Part shown: positions 50,778-58,442 of the stretch, piece after piece
Layout of the letters: each line of letters begins with the position of its first letter
Numbering within the stretch: the stretch's first letter is position 1
Virus record (IMG/VR): IMGVR_UViG_3300008120_007166
Span: 1 to 64,000 of that record
DNA from: a virus
Strand: one strand, 5' to 3'
Length of the DNA: 64,000 nt
Position numbers and translations under genes: made by a program
Notes under the pieces: model-generated
What the model was told of the DNA's origin: nothing
The model's database searches: none
Seen by the model: only the letters and a program-made list of their open reading frames with translations

Positions 50778-52100
50778 ATGGAACAAAAAGATTTAAATAG
50801 ACTTGTGGAAGTAATGGGCTTGATCAATGATGATCTTGTTGTTGAGTCTTTTGACGTTATTAACGAGGAGAAAAAGAAAGCGGACCGTTGTCTTAGAATA
50901 GCGAGAAGAAAATACGACAAACCATCAGCATACAGATCTGGTGCCATTGTTCAGTGCAGAAGAGGAAAGATCTGGAAGGATCTTAAGGAAGAAGATATTA
51001 ATGACGCACCAGAAGATGTAAAGGAACTCATATACAAAGCGCATGACGCAATCACAAGAAGAAAGGGTAAGGACTACGCTCCAGACGTTCACGAATTGCA
51101 AGCATGGGTGGATGAGTATTTGGATGGACAACAAAATGAAGCCCATTCGGACGCAAAATTTCAATTTTCAAAGGATTTAGCTGATGACCCAGAATACGCT
51201 GAATTTAAAAAGAATTCAATGTATAAGGATGAAACTGGTCAAGAAAGAACTTACGGGACACCAAATGCGGTAGGTAGGGATAGCTTTATACAGAAAAAGA
51301 AGTGGGGTAGAGTTGGCGTTGATGACTACGATCCAGATTTTGACGATGATATTGATGAAGCAAAGAAGACCGATTTCTCAAAGGAAAAGAAAAGCGGACT
51401 TCACGGATGGTTTTCAAGAAGAGGTGGTGGTGGAAGCAAAGGATGGGTTGATTGCAACACATGCAGAAACACGGACGGTAAAAAGAAATGCAAAGCATGT
51501 GGAAGACAAGCTGGTGAAAAAAGATCAAAGTATCCTTCATGCAGGCCAACACCAGCATCTTGTGGAACACCAGGAAAAGGAAAGAAATGGGGAAAGACAA
51601 AAGAAGAGTCTTACAACATGATGAATGAAGCGGAACAAAAGGAAAAGAAAAGAATTGCATTGTTGTTCATTGTGATCGACAATAAAGTATTATTATTCAA
51701 AAGAAGCCCAGAGGAAACAACGAATCCAGGGAAATACGGAATGCTTGGTGGACACATTGAAAAAGGTGAATCACCAGAAGCAGCATTAAAAAGAGAAATT
51801 AAAGAAGAAGCTGGGGTTGAATTAAAATCGTTCAAAAAATTAAAAACATATGAATTGGATGATGTACAATTAAACGTGTTCTACACAAACGAATTTGACA
51901 CAGAGAGTATTAGATTAGATAAGAAAGAACACACAGGTAAGAAATTCTTCACATTGGAGCAACTTGATGAAATGTCTCCAGAAGAATGCATAGACACAAA
52001 CAAAGGAATCGCCAGAGATTACAACAAGAAGGCGAAAGAGGATATGCAACTTAATGAGAGTGTACATAGAATGAAATCCATCATAAGTTATGCCATATAG
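50778..52100 (+). CDS. Multidomain late protein: RNA/DNA-type basic domains plus Nudix hydrolase
   Basis: Start at ATG 50778 (MEQKDLNRLVEVMGL), just after the upstream stop. 440 residues: a tag-like N-terminus; a basic domain (CLRIARRKYDKPSAYRSGAIVQCRRGKIW); an acidic linker; a second conserved phage domain (GLHGWFSRRGGGGSKGWVDC, CKACGRQAGEKRSKYPSCRP); a Nudix hydrolase with Nudix box GGHIEKGESPEAALKREI... (about 324-347); and a C-terminal LNESVHRMKSIISYAI copy of the tag. Nudix enzymes cleave NDP-X compounds. Ends in TAG and overlaps the next gene by 11 nt. Confidence 0.82.
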   Translation: MEQKDLNRLVEVMGLINDDLVVESFDVINEEKKKADRCLRIARRKYDKPSAYRSGAIVQCRRGKIWKDLKEEDINDAPEDVKELIYKAHDAITRRKGKDYAPDVHELQAWVDEYLDGQQNEAHSDAKFQFSKDLADDPEYAEFKKNSMYKDETGQERTYGTPNAVGRDSFIQKKKWGRVGVDDYDPDFDDDIDEAKKTDFSKEKKSGLHGWFSRRGGGGSKGWVDCNTCRNTDGKKKCKACGRQAGEKRSKYPSCRPTPASCGTPGKGKKWGKTKEESYNMMNEAEQKEKKRIALLFIVIDNKVLLFKRSPEETTNPGKYGMLGGHIEKGESPEAALKREIKEEAGVELKSFKKLKTYELDDVQLNVFYTNEFDTESIRLDKKEHTGKKFFTLEQLDEMSPEECIDTNKGIARDYNKKAKEDMQLNESVHRMKSIISYAI

Positions 52101-53688
52101 TTTAAAATCCATAGGAGATGCAAATCTCCCAATCACCCTGGTGTCCGCAACATACACCGCACTGGACACCGACTACATTATAAATGCAACATCTGGAACG
52201 TTTAATATTACCTTACCCACAGCGGTTGGTATAACAAATAAACTTTATATTATAAAGAATAGCGGGACGGGTGTTGTTACCATTGTAACAACAGGTAGCC
52301 AAACGATTGATGGAAGTTCGGCATCAATAAACCTTACGCAAAACACAAGCATATCCATCCAAAGTGATGGATCAAACTGGATTGTTACCACAGCTTCTGC
52401 AACAGGCAATCCAACGGAGATACAATACAATAAAAACGGATCTTTCGCCTCTTCATCTAACTTAACTTATGATGATAGCACCAACACCTTTTTATCTAAT
52501 GGGATTAGTGCGCTACGTAGAAAAGTGGAGATCGGCATAAACGCTGATTGGGTATTCGTAAGCAGAGCGGATGATTTACCCGCAGCAGTTGGTGGCGTTA
52601 TCACTTTGCTTGATAACATAACTTATATGTTTGTGTGTGTGGTGGACCTTCAGGGTGATCGTTTAGTGTGTGGAGACAACACAACACTTTTGGGCGGCTC
52701 CTCGGAAAACTGTAGGATATTATCAACTGGTTTAACTGGTCAAGCTATGATATCATCAGTATACTCCTTACCGATCAGGAATTTAACAATTGAAGCGGAC
52801 GTGGCTTTAAACTTAGCTGGTAATGTTACAACATCTGCAATAGACTGGTTTGGTGTTAACTTTACCAACTGCAATACAATAGGCGTAATAAGAGATTACG
52901 CAAACGTTATCATGACGGACTGCGCTTTCTTGGAAAGCGCTTCATTAACCTTTGATGGAACCATCGGAACGGTTGGATTCGCCCAATGTTTATTTAATGG
53001 AACCACTGGTAATACCATATTTATTTTACCACCAAGTTTAACCATTTCCAGAAGATTTAGAATTATTTACAGTTCATTTGTGGTTTTATCAGGTGAAACG
53101 GGAATCAACGTATCAACCACAGCAACCATACCAGCGGATGCTTATATTTTAACATATTGCAATTTTTCGGGTGGTGGCACATATTTGGCTGGTCACGATC
53201 ATACCTCAAACAAAGCTTTATTTATTAATAATGTTGGTATAACTAACTCAAGTAACGTTGGTCATTATTATATGCAGAACAATGCCACTGCAACTACGGG
53301 TATAGTTCAAAACACTTATCTGAAAGCTGCTGGGACAACTGTTGTTGGGGCTGGTAACTCCCCGAAATGGACTACCGCAACTACTAATAGATTAACTTAT
53401 GCGGGTAGTATAACAACTGAATTTATAATTACTGTGGTTGGGAGTGTTCAGTCTGCGGCTAACAACTCAACTATTGGTGTTGGTGTGGCCGAAAATGGAA
53501 CCATTATAGCCGAGTCCAGGGTATCAATTAGAGCTGCTGTTGCAGGTACACCAATGCCATTTGCAACACAAGACGTTATCCAAGTCGCCACTGGTGACTT
53601 TTTTGAGATATGGGTAACTAACGAGACAGGTACTCAAGCGATAACGTTAACAGATTTAAATGTGATTATACAGAAAGTTACTGGATAA
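52090..53688 (+). CDS. Tail-fibre or tailspike-like beta-helix protein
   Basis: 532 residues. The N-terminal 100 residues form a beta domain (YIINATSGTFNITLPTAVG, KLYIIKNSGTGVVTI) seen at the start of phage fibres. Then come parallel beta-helix-like turns (TNCNTIGVIRDYANVIMTDC, FLESASLTFDGTIGTVGF) and a C-terminal jelly-roll (SITTEFIITVVGSVQ). No catalytic motif is evident. Receptor binding on the virion is likely. Confidence 0.75.
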   Translation: MPYSLKSIGDANLPITLVSATYTALDTDYIINATSGTFNITLPTAVGITNKLYIIKNSGTGVVTIVTTGSQTIDGSSASINLTQNTSISIQSDGSNWIVTTASATGNPTEIQYNKNGSFASSSNLTYDDSTNTFLSNGISALRRKVEIGINADWVFVSRADDLPAAVGGVITLLDNITYMFVCVVDLQGDRLVCGDNTTLLGGSSENCRILSTGLTGQAMISSVYSLPIRNLTIEADVALNLAGNVTTSAIDWFGVNFTNCNTIGVIRDYANVIMTDCAFLESASLTFDGTIGTVGFAQCLFNGTTGNTIFILPPSLTISRRFRIIYSSFVVLSGETGINVSTTATIPADAYILTYCNFSGGGTYLAGHDHTSNKALFINNVGITNSSNVGHYYMQNNATATTGIVQNTYLKAAGTTVVGAGNSPKWTTATTNRLTYAGSITTEFIITVVGSVQSAANNSTIGVGVAENGTIIAESRVSIRAAVAGTPMPFATQDVIQVATGDFFEIWVTNETGTQAITLTDLNVIIQKVTG

Positions 53689-53693
53689 ATGAT

Positions 53694-54308
53694 ATGAAAA
53701 AAACTTTAAAGGAAGAAATAAACAGAATGAAGACCATGATGGGTGTCTCCGAAGAAATGATAGAGATACCCAGCGACAGCAATTTAATGAATTTCTTTCA
53801 TGGTGGCGATTTGGATGAGATCAAATACGATATACAACAAAAAACTGATAGACAGCGATATGGTTCTGGTTTATACCTGACAACATATTATGATGTCGCA
53901 AAAAAATATGCAAAGGGCAATAGGAAGATGTATTTGGTTTCGGTACAAAAAGGTGTGGACATAAATGATAAGAAGGTGGATATGGAAACTTTAATGCAAT
54001 TCCTTAATCAAAGCTTTCCCAAAAAAACGGCACAGACCATACTTAATTTAGCCAATTACAGAATACACAATGATGGCATACCATTATATTTGGTGAATAA
54101 CATATTAATAAACCACAATTACCTTAAAGGTCCCAAATCGGTTGCATGGAGAACGTTTCTGGTTGGTTTGGGTGTTGATTACGAGATCGTTGATAACGCT
54201 TTTGGTTATGGTGACACCATGATGGTTTTATATAACCCAAGTTTAATAAAGAGCGTTAAACGTATTCAACCAAAGGACACCTTACCCACATACGATTTAA
54301 ATAAATAA
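53694..54308 (+). CDS. Tagged ADP-ribosyltransferase-like protein
   Basis: 204 residues starting MKKTLKEEINRMKTMMGVSE (tag). After it, FFHGGDLDEI (H36), RYGSGLYLTTYYDVAKKYA (55-73) and a late GDTMMVLYNPSLIKSVKRIQ are laid out like the ADP-ribosyltransferase fold (first-strand His, middle Tyr/Ser-Thr, last strand). The final catalytic Glu/Gln is not obvious. T4 Alt, a head-packaged ADP-ribosyltransferase injected with DNA, is a functional precedent. Fold assignment is moderate, activity unproven. Confidence 0.6.
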   Translation: MKKTLKEEINRMKTMMGVSEEMIEIPSDSNLMNFFHGGDLDEIKYDIQQKTDRQRYGSGLYLTTYYDVAKKYAKGNRKMYLVSVQKGVDINDKKVDMETLMQFLNQSFPKKTAQTILNLANYRIHNDGIPLYLVNNILINHNYLKGPKSVAWRTFLVGLGVDYEIVDNAFGYGDTMMVLYNPSLIKSVKRIQPKDTLPTYDLNK

Positions 54309-54341
54309 AAAAAAAGTTATCAGTAGGCAATAAATAACACG

Positions 54342-54368
54342 CCCTCTTAGCGATAAGGGGGTTTTTTA
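54342..54368 (+). terminator. Rho-independent terminator
   Basis: CCCTCTTA-GCGA-TAAGGGGG followed by T6, between convergent genes. Confidence 0.82.
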
Positions 54369-54370
54369 TT

Positions 54371-54964
54371 TTACCCGTTTGCCATTCTTTTTCTGTCGTT
54401 GGAATTTGGTCTTGCGCTGTAGCTATATGTATTTGGATTATACAACGATCTGCTGCTTTGTTGATTTAAGCGCACAACAATGGAATATCTGTCAGCAAAA
54501 CCGCTACCGCTCTCAACAAATTTAACCTCACCAGACATTTGATCTGGGTATTTGGATAAAACATCCTGAAGAACTTTTTCAGCCTCTTGTTTTGTTGGGA
54601 AACCAATTACGTGTATGTAATATACATTATAGTGAATTGTAATTTCGCTGAAATCTTTGCTGTTGATGTCAATGGATTTACCAAGTTTACCTAGGCTATC
54701 ATTTTGATAATACATTGAAACCTTTTGTTTGTATTCAATGGGTTCACCCTTAATGTTCATCATTGGCTTACCCTCTTTGTCCAAAGGTGTATTAATGGGT
54801 TGTTTCTTAAGATCAAGATAAAGATTTTTGGCAACACCACCCATGATGGTTGTATCCGCCTCTTCAAGACTCATTTCATTTTCATTGATGATATTCTCAC
54901 CCATAAAGTTCATAAGACCTTTGATTTTACTTAATTCCTCATTTAACATATTTTTGTTACCCAT
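54371..54964 (-). CDS. Tagged late protein (MLNEELSKIKGLM), SPOR-like middle
   Basis: 197 residues. Tag region MLNEELSKIKGLMNFMGENI with several (L/I)-x-E sites (MLNE, INENE). The middle (YYIHVIGFPTKQEAEKVLQDV...) has the beta-alpha-beta pattern of a small SPOR-like domain (weak). The C-terminus is Ser/Asn/Tyr-rich. No firm function. Confidence 0.72.
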   Translation of the reverse strand: MGNKNMLNEELSKIKGLMNFMGENIINENEMSLEEADTTIMGGVAKNLYLDLKKQPINTPLDKEGKPMMNIKGEPIEYKQKVSMYYQNDSLGKLGKSIDINSKDFSEITIHYNVYYIHVIGFPTKQEAEKVLQDVLSKYPDQMSGEVKFVESGSGFADRYSIVVRLNQQSSRSLYNPNTYSYSARPNSNDRKRMANG

Positions 54965-54979
54965 AAAATTATATTTTTA

Positions 54980-54987
54980 AATAAATA
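54980..54987 (-). promoter_or_regulatory. Late-type motif TATTTATT
   Basis: 15 nt upstream of ATG 54964 on the minus strand. Confidence 0.4.
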
Positions 54988-55008
54988 CCTTTTTATCATT
55001 AAAAGTTT

Positions 55009-55554
55009 CTACTGTTCGCCTTTTTTAAGATTTTTTTTCATATCCTTGATCATCTTAAGCATATTGGTATTATCGGTCTTGATGATGGTCTTTGTCTGAA
55101 CAACTGGTTCGGAAATTCGCATCATGGATACCCTTGGGCGGTCATCGCCCGTTCCGTTGTCACCATCAGGTTCCTGGTAGTCACCCCCACCGAAAGGGTT
55201 TTCATTTCTTTTATCTTCCAGAACGGTAATCTTGCCGTTGGTCTTTTGAGCTTCAGCTTCCAGAGAGGATATCATGGCAAGAATCTCCTGTTCCCTCTGA
55301 GCAAACTTATTGGTGCAAGACATCTGACCTTCGATTACCTGATCGTTTAACTGCATGACTCTTTGTGTAAGAGATTGAATTTCAGTACGTTGAAGGTCGA
55401 TCTTTGATTTTAACTCCTCATTGTCCTGGGTAAACGCACCCACGATCTTTGGGCCCACGCTTATGAAGGTGATGGAAAGCAATAAGAATACAAGGGCAAG
55501 TAGACGCTGGCCGACTGATAGCTTTGAAAGAATTTCTGAGATGTATTTGAACAT
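55009..55554 (-). CDS. Membrane-anchored coiled-coil protein (spanin-like candidate; ends in TAG)
   Basis: 181 residues. A single N-terminal membrane segment (LLALVFLLLSITFISVGPKIV), a long heptad-rich coiled coil (LKSKIDLQRTEIQSLTQRVMQLN...) with one Cys, then a Gly/Asp/Pro linker and a basic C-terminal helix. The layout fits an inner-membrane spanin or membrane-anchored adaptor. Preceded by TATTTATA. One of three TAG-terminated genes noted. Confidence 0.7.
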   Translation of the reverse strand: MFKYISEILSKLSVGQRLLALVFLLLSITFISVGPKIVGAFTQDNEELKSKIDLQRTEIQSLTQRVMQLNDQVIEGQMSCTNKFAQREQEILAMISSLEAEAQKTNGKITVLEDKRNENPFGGGDYQEPDGDNGTGDDRPRVSMMRISEPVVQTKTIIKTDNTNMLKMIKDMKKNLKKGEQ

Positions 55555-55570
55555 GGTTTTTTGATTTACA

Positions 55571-55578
55571 TATAAATA
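55571..55578 (-). promoter_or_regulatory. Late-type promoter motif TATTTATA
   Basis: 16 nt upstream of ATG 55554 on the minus strand. Confidence 0.5.
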
Positions 55579-55619
55579 GTTTGTTTATGGTTTATAGTTT
55601 ACTGTAAACAATATCGTGC

Positions 55620-55685
55620 AAATGATCGATAATTTAAAAATATCGTTTAAAAAGCCGATAATTTAAGATATCGTTTAAAAGGCCG
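55620..55685. repeat. Two imperfect direct repeats of about 31 bp
   Basis: CGATAATTTAAAAATATCG-TTTAAAAAG is followed at once by CGATAATTTAAGATATCG-TTTAAAAGG. Each unit contains an ATATCG/CGAT-type inverted element. This could be an iteron-like protein-binding site. Confidence 0.55.
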
Positions 55686-56025
55686 AATTTTTGAATGAAA
55701 ATTTTCCCCAGAAATTTTTTTGAAAAACGGTTTCAGAATAAAAAGGGGGTCATGTTTTGGAAATGGGTGTTGTAAAAAAGGGGGTATACAGGGGGTCCGA
55801 AATTTTGGAAAAAAAATACCTGGAAATTTTTTTTTAAGAAAAGGTTCACACGGATGTTTGAGCCCCTCTTTTGGCGGGGAGCGGGGGGGTATATGGGGGG
55901 CTTTTGGAGAGGGGGGGATCCACAGGGTCTATTTCGCATTTTAAAGCGTTTTAAGGGGGTTTAATCTTAAATGATATCAATATACCACCCGTATATAGTT
56001 AAGCGAATAGCGGGCAAATAAGGCA
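55686..56025. other. G-run-rich non-coding segment between late and early regions
   Basis: Contains many runs of four to seven G on the plus strand (around 55743, 55782, 55791, 55880-55915 and 55955) in an otherwise AT-rich genome, with G-quadruplex potential. The 74-aa plus-strand frame here (55720-55944) has an unlikely composition and is not called. It could be an origin, packaging or transcription-boundary element. Confidence 0.4.
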
Positions 56026-56054
56026 CAAAAAAAGGGGTGCTTTGTTGCACCCCT
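56026..56054 (-). terminator. Terminator of the 56077 gene
   Basis: GGGGTGC/GCACCCC stem with an A7 tract on the plus strand (U tract in the minus transcript). Confidence 0.85.
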
Positions 56055-56076
56055 CTCTTATCCGTTTACCTCTCGT

Positions 56077-56604
56077 TTAGTAGGTAAGTACTTGCTTGTT
56101 CGCCCTTACCTCTTTGATACCCTCAACCTTGATAGTGCGAAAGATAATATCGTTCTCAAGACCTTGATTGACTGCCTTTGTGGTTTTAGGTTTGAACTGC
56201 TTGATTACCTCAACTTGCTCTGCCGTTGCCTCGATGCCGTCCACAAAGTAAGTGATTACTTTTGCGTTGTTCACGATGCCCGAAAGGTATCTATCATCTA
56301 CCTTGTTACGATTGCGAACGATAGACCCGTTGTTGGTATCGTAAACTTTTTCGTGCCAATTTTGCTTTGCCTCAAAATCTGCCTCGTTGCCCTCTCTTAC
56401 TCGTGCGTTGTTTACTGCGTTTTGGTAAACTGCGTTCAAAAGGAAATTGTAGTTTACCAACTTCGTTACCTCTGCGTTCGCCAATGGGTTACCACGCTTT
56501 AATTGTTTTTCGCTTACTACTGCGATTACCTGTGCGAATGTTGCACTACCGCCATCGTTGATAGCGTTCATAATTTGTTGCTCTTTTGCTGTTAAATTGT
56601 TCAT
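56077..56604 (-). CDS. Early protein, paralogue of the 60241 gene
   Basis: Start at ATG 56604 (MNNLTAKEQQIMNAINDGG). 175 residues, clearly homologous end to end to 60241-60783: shared INDGGxxTFAxV, KRGNPLA, NNARVREG, FEAKQNWHEKVYD, GSIVxNRNK and identical GIKEVRANKQVLTY ends. The N-terminal 60 residues could be a winged-helix-like module. Function unknown. Its codons are more GC-rich than the paralogue's, so the duplication is old or one copy was acquired separately. Confidence 0.8.
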   Translation of the reverse strand: MNNLTAKEQQIMNAINDGGSATFAQVIAVVSEKQLKRGNPLANAEVTKLVNYNFLLNAVYQNAVNNARVREGNEADFEAKQNWHEKVYDTNNGSIVRNRNKVDDRYLSGIVNNAKVITYFVDGIEATAEQVEVIKQFKPKTTKAVNQGLENDIIFRTIKVEGIKEVRANKQVLTY

Positions 56605-56629
56605 ATAAATTGTTTTTAATTGTGAGACA

Positions 56630-56661
56630 CAAAGATAGCGTTTAGTTTGTTTACAACCAAA
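56630..56661 (-). promoter_or_regulatory. Early 32-bp promoter
   Basis: On the minus strand: TTTGGTTGTAAAC..., 20-nt spacer, TATCTTTG; 26 nt before ATG 56604. A reversed copy of the TTTGGTTGTAAAC half lies at about 56716-56728, forming an inverted pair. Confidence 0.7.
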
Positions 56662-56854
56662 TTTCAAACTAATTAATTTGAAAATATTTTTTTTTAAAAA
56701 TAATTGCCCAAATATTTGGTTGTAAACTTTTTTTGATTATTTTTTTAAATAAAAGGGACTGCCGTTTTTTTTGCCCTTTGCCCTAGATCCATGGAAACGA
56801 TTTTAAGGCGATTTAAGGCACTTTAATACCTCAAACGATAAAACACCCATAAAA

Positions 56855-56881
56855 CAAAAAAGGGAGCAAATTTGCCCCCTT
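56855..56881 (-). terminator. Terminator of the DUF932 gene
   Basis: GGGAGCAAA/TTTGCCCCC stem with an A-rich plus-strand flank. From here to the 56604 start the minus transcript would cross only AT-rich spacer. Confidence 0.75.
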
Positions 56882-56900
56882 TCTATGCGTGTGGTGATGA

Positions 56901-57770
56901 TTACTTCACCACCTCTGCGAACTGCTCAAACAACTTGCGTTCCTTTTGAGCAACCGAACCGAACATTTTGGTATCGTCCTTGTCCGAACCCAACATATGC
57001 GTTGTGTACTTCGTTACACCGCTGAACAACCCCCACAAGGTTTTACCCTTGTATGCCGTTTCTTGTGCCAACGCTTCACGAAAACGCATAATGTTGTTTT
57101 TGTTGCGTGTGCTGATTGTGTCTGCGTCTGCTTTAACGTCCGCCAAAGATACCGCAAACAACCCCTTCAACACCTCATCAACCCACTTGTCCGCCATTGG
57201 CACTTCTGCCAACTTTTGGATAGTTTCAAAGTTTGCCTTTTCCTCGGCACGAACTTGCTCTGCTGAACGAAGCAAATCATCAACTTTGATAATCATTGAC
57301 TTCGTGTGCTTAATCTTTGAACCCAACCCACGATAAGCACCAAAGAAAGTATTTTGGCAACTGATTGTAGTAGTTGAATGACCAAACGCAAGACTTGTAC
57401 TGCCGTCAAACGAATTGACTGCCGTAAGGTATCCTTTTACCTTATCGCCATAAGACAAATCCAAATCATCGGTTTTCAACTGAATGAATACCTTTGAACC
57501 GCCATTCAACAACCCTGCGTTGTGGATAGGCAAATCTGCTGACTGCGACAACTGAAATAGCAACTCTGCCATTTGTTGGTTTTGGAATACCTCGTAAGAT
57601 GACTTATGCACCCCCAAGATTTTTTGCGTGTCCTCACGAACGATAGCAACGCTATCTGTGATGATACCACTTGCCGTCTGCAAAACTTCTTTGTTTGCTG
57701 ACCAATTCAAACCCGCTTTTTCTAAAAGCATAAATGCGTTAACGCTGTCGTTGTTGTTAATGTAGAACAT
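56901..57770 (-). CDS. DUF932 protein (phage/plasmid-like protein)
   Basis: 289 residues matching DUF932: LGVHKSSYEVFQNQQMAELL, LPIHNAGLLNGGSKVFIQLK, YLTAVNSFDGSTSLAFG and the conserved ISCQNTF. Found widely in phages, plasmids and near DNA-repair genes; the molecular role is not established, though an association with recombination or anti-restriction loci is often noted. Promoter and terminator flank it as one cassette. Confidence 0.88.
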   Translation of the reverse strand: MFYINNNDSVNAFMLLEKAGLNWSANKEVLQTASGIITDSVAIVREDTQKILGVHKSSYEVFQNQQMAELLFQLSQSADLPIHNAGLLNGGSKVFIQLKTDDLDLSYGDKVKGYLTAVNSFDGSTSLAFGHSTTTISCQNTFFGAYRGLGSKIKHTKSMIIKVDDLLRSAEQVRAEEKANFETIQKLAEVPMADKWVDEVLKGLFAVSLADVKADADTISTRNKNNIMRFREALAQETAYKGKTLWGLFSGVTKYTTHMLGSDKDDTKMFGSVAQKERKLFEQFAEVVK

Positions 57771-57801
57771 ATTTAATTGTTTTTAATTGTTTAACTTGAT
57801 G

Positions 57802-57833
57802 CAAAGTACGGCATAAAAAAGTTTACAACCAAA
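57802..57833 (-). promoter_or_regulatory. Early 32-bp promoter (DUF932 gene)
   Basis: TTTGGTTGTAAACTTTTTT half conserved; the -7 box reads GTACTTTG, one mismatch to TAnnTTTG. Confidence 0.7.
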
Positions 57834-57905
57834 TTTATTTTAATTAAAATGAAAATATTTTTTTGTTTAATGATTTTGCCCGAAAGTTAAACAAAAAGAC
57901 AAACC

Positions 57906-57952
57906 CCCTTTTATTTTATAAAAAAGCAAAAAAAAGTTTACAACCAAATTTT
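57906..57952. repeat. 47-bp perfect direct repeat, copy A
   Basis: Identical to 58508-58554. Contains a TTTGGTTGTAAAC half-promoter (minus strand) joined to an A-rich segment with no -7 box. Probably left by duplication or recombination between cassettes. Confidence 0.8.
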
Positions 57953-57980
57953 TTGACAACTTTTTTTAAAATTTTTTTGT

Positions 57981-58053
57981 AAAAAAAAATAAGACAACGT
58001 GCTTCTGATTTACTTCGTGGTCTTACCCCCGCCCGTCTCGGTTTCCCATTGAC
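57981..58053 (-). ncRNA. Candidate small RNA (promoter and terminator, no ORF)
   Basis: A full early promoter (58058-58089) fires into about 75 nt that contain only an 8-codon frame. This is followed by AAGAC/GTCTT plus ACG/CGT stems and a run of nine T (minus strand) at 57981-57989. The transcript is G-rich near its middle (GGGCGGGGG), unusual in this AT-rich region, and so could pair with C-rich targets. Confidence 0.5.
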
Positions 58054-58057
58054 AATT

Positions 58058-58089
58058 CAAAGGTAAACATAAAAAAGTTTACAACCTAA
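58058..58089 (-). promoter_or_regulatory. Early 32-bp promoter of the candidate small RNA
   Basis: -7 box TACCTTTG is a perfect TAnnTTTG; the -33 half reads TTAGGTTGTAAAC (one change). Confidence 0.65.
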
Positions 58090-58136
58090 TTTGTTTTTAA
58101 TTAATTTGAAATTATTTTTTCCCTAGATCTATGGAC

Positions 58137-58163
58137 AAAAAAAAAGGGTGCTTAAAGCACCCC
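58137..58163 (-). terminator. Terminator of the 58152 gene
   Basis: GGGTGC-TTAAA-GCACCC with A8 on the plus strand; it overlaps the end of the coding region. Confidence 0.85.
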
Positions 58164-58421
58164 TTGTTTGTAGTCGTTCATAATCTGCTCAAACTGCGTT
58201 AGGCAATCCTTTGCGCCCCTTCCTTTGAGTCCGTAGTACTTTTTAATCTGCGTGAAGGTGATGCCCTTGAAGGTCATGCCCTTTGCCATGATTTTAAGGT
58301 TAAAGTGGTGTACTGACAATTGATAGGTAAAGTAGTCAATTGCGTTGTTGCCCATGGAAACCGAAGGTGTTTGAAGGTTACCTTGTCTTGCGCTTGCGAG
58401 TGCTTGTTCAAATTGTGTCAT
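58152..58421 (-). CDS. Early protein, 89 aa
   Basis: MTQFEQALASARQGN... Helical ends and a basic middle (FKGITFTQIKKYYGLKGRGAKD), which may bind nucleic acid. No recognised family. Single-gene cassette. Confidence 0.7.
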   Translation of the reverse strand: MTQFEQALASARQGNLQTPSVSMGNNAIDYFTYQLSVHHFNLKIMAKGMTFKGITFTQIKKYYGLKGRGAKDCLTQFEQIMNDYKQGVL

Positions 58422-58442
58422 ATCTATTTATTTTTGTTGATG

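Noticed and set aside
55720-55944. 74-aa plus-strand frame in the G-rich segment
   Set aside because: Composition (Gly/Phe/Arg, many Cys) follows the G runs rather than a protein pattern; no promoter of either class precedes it.
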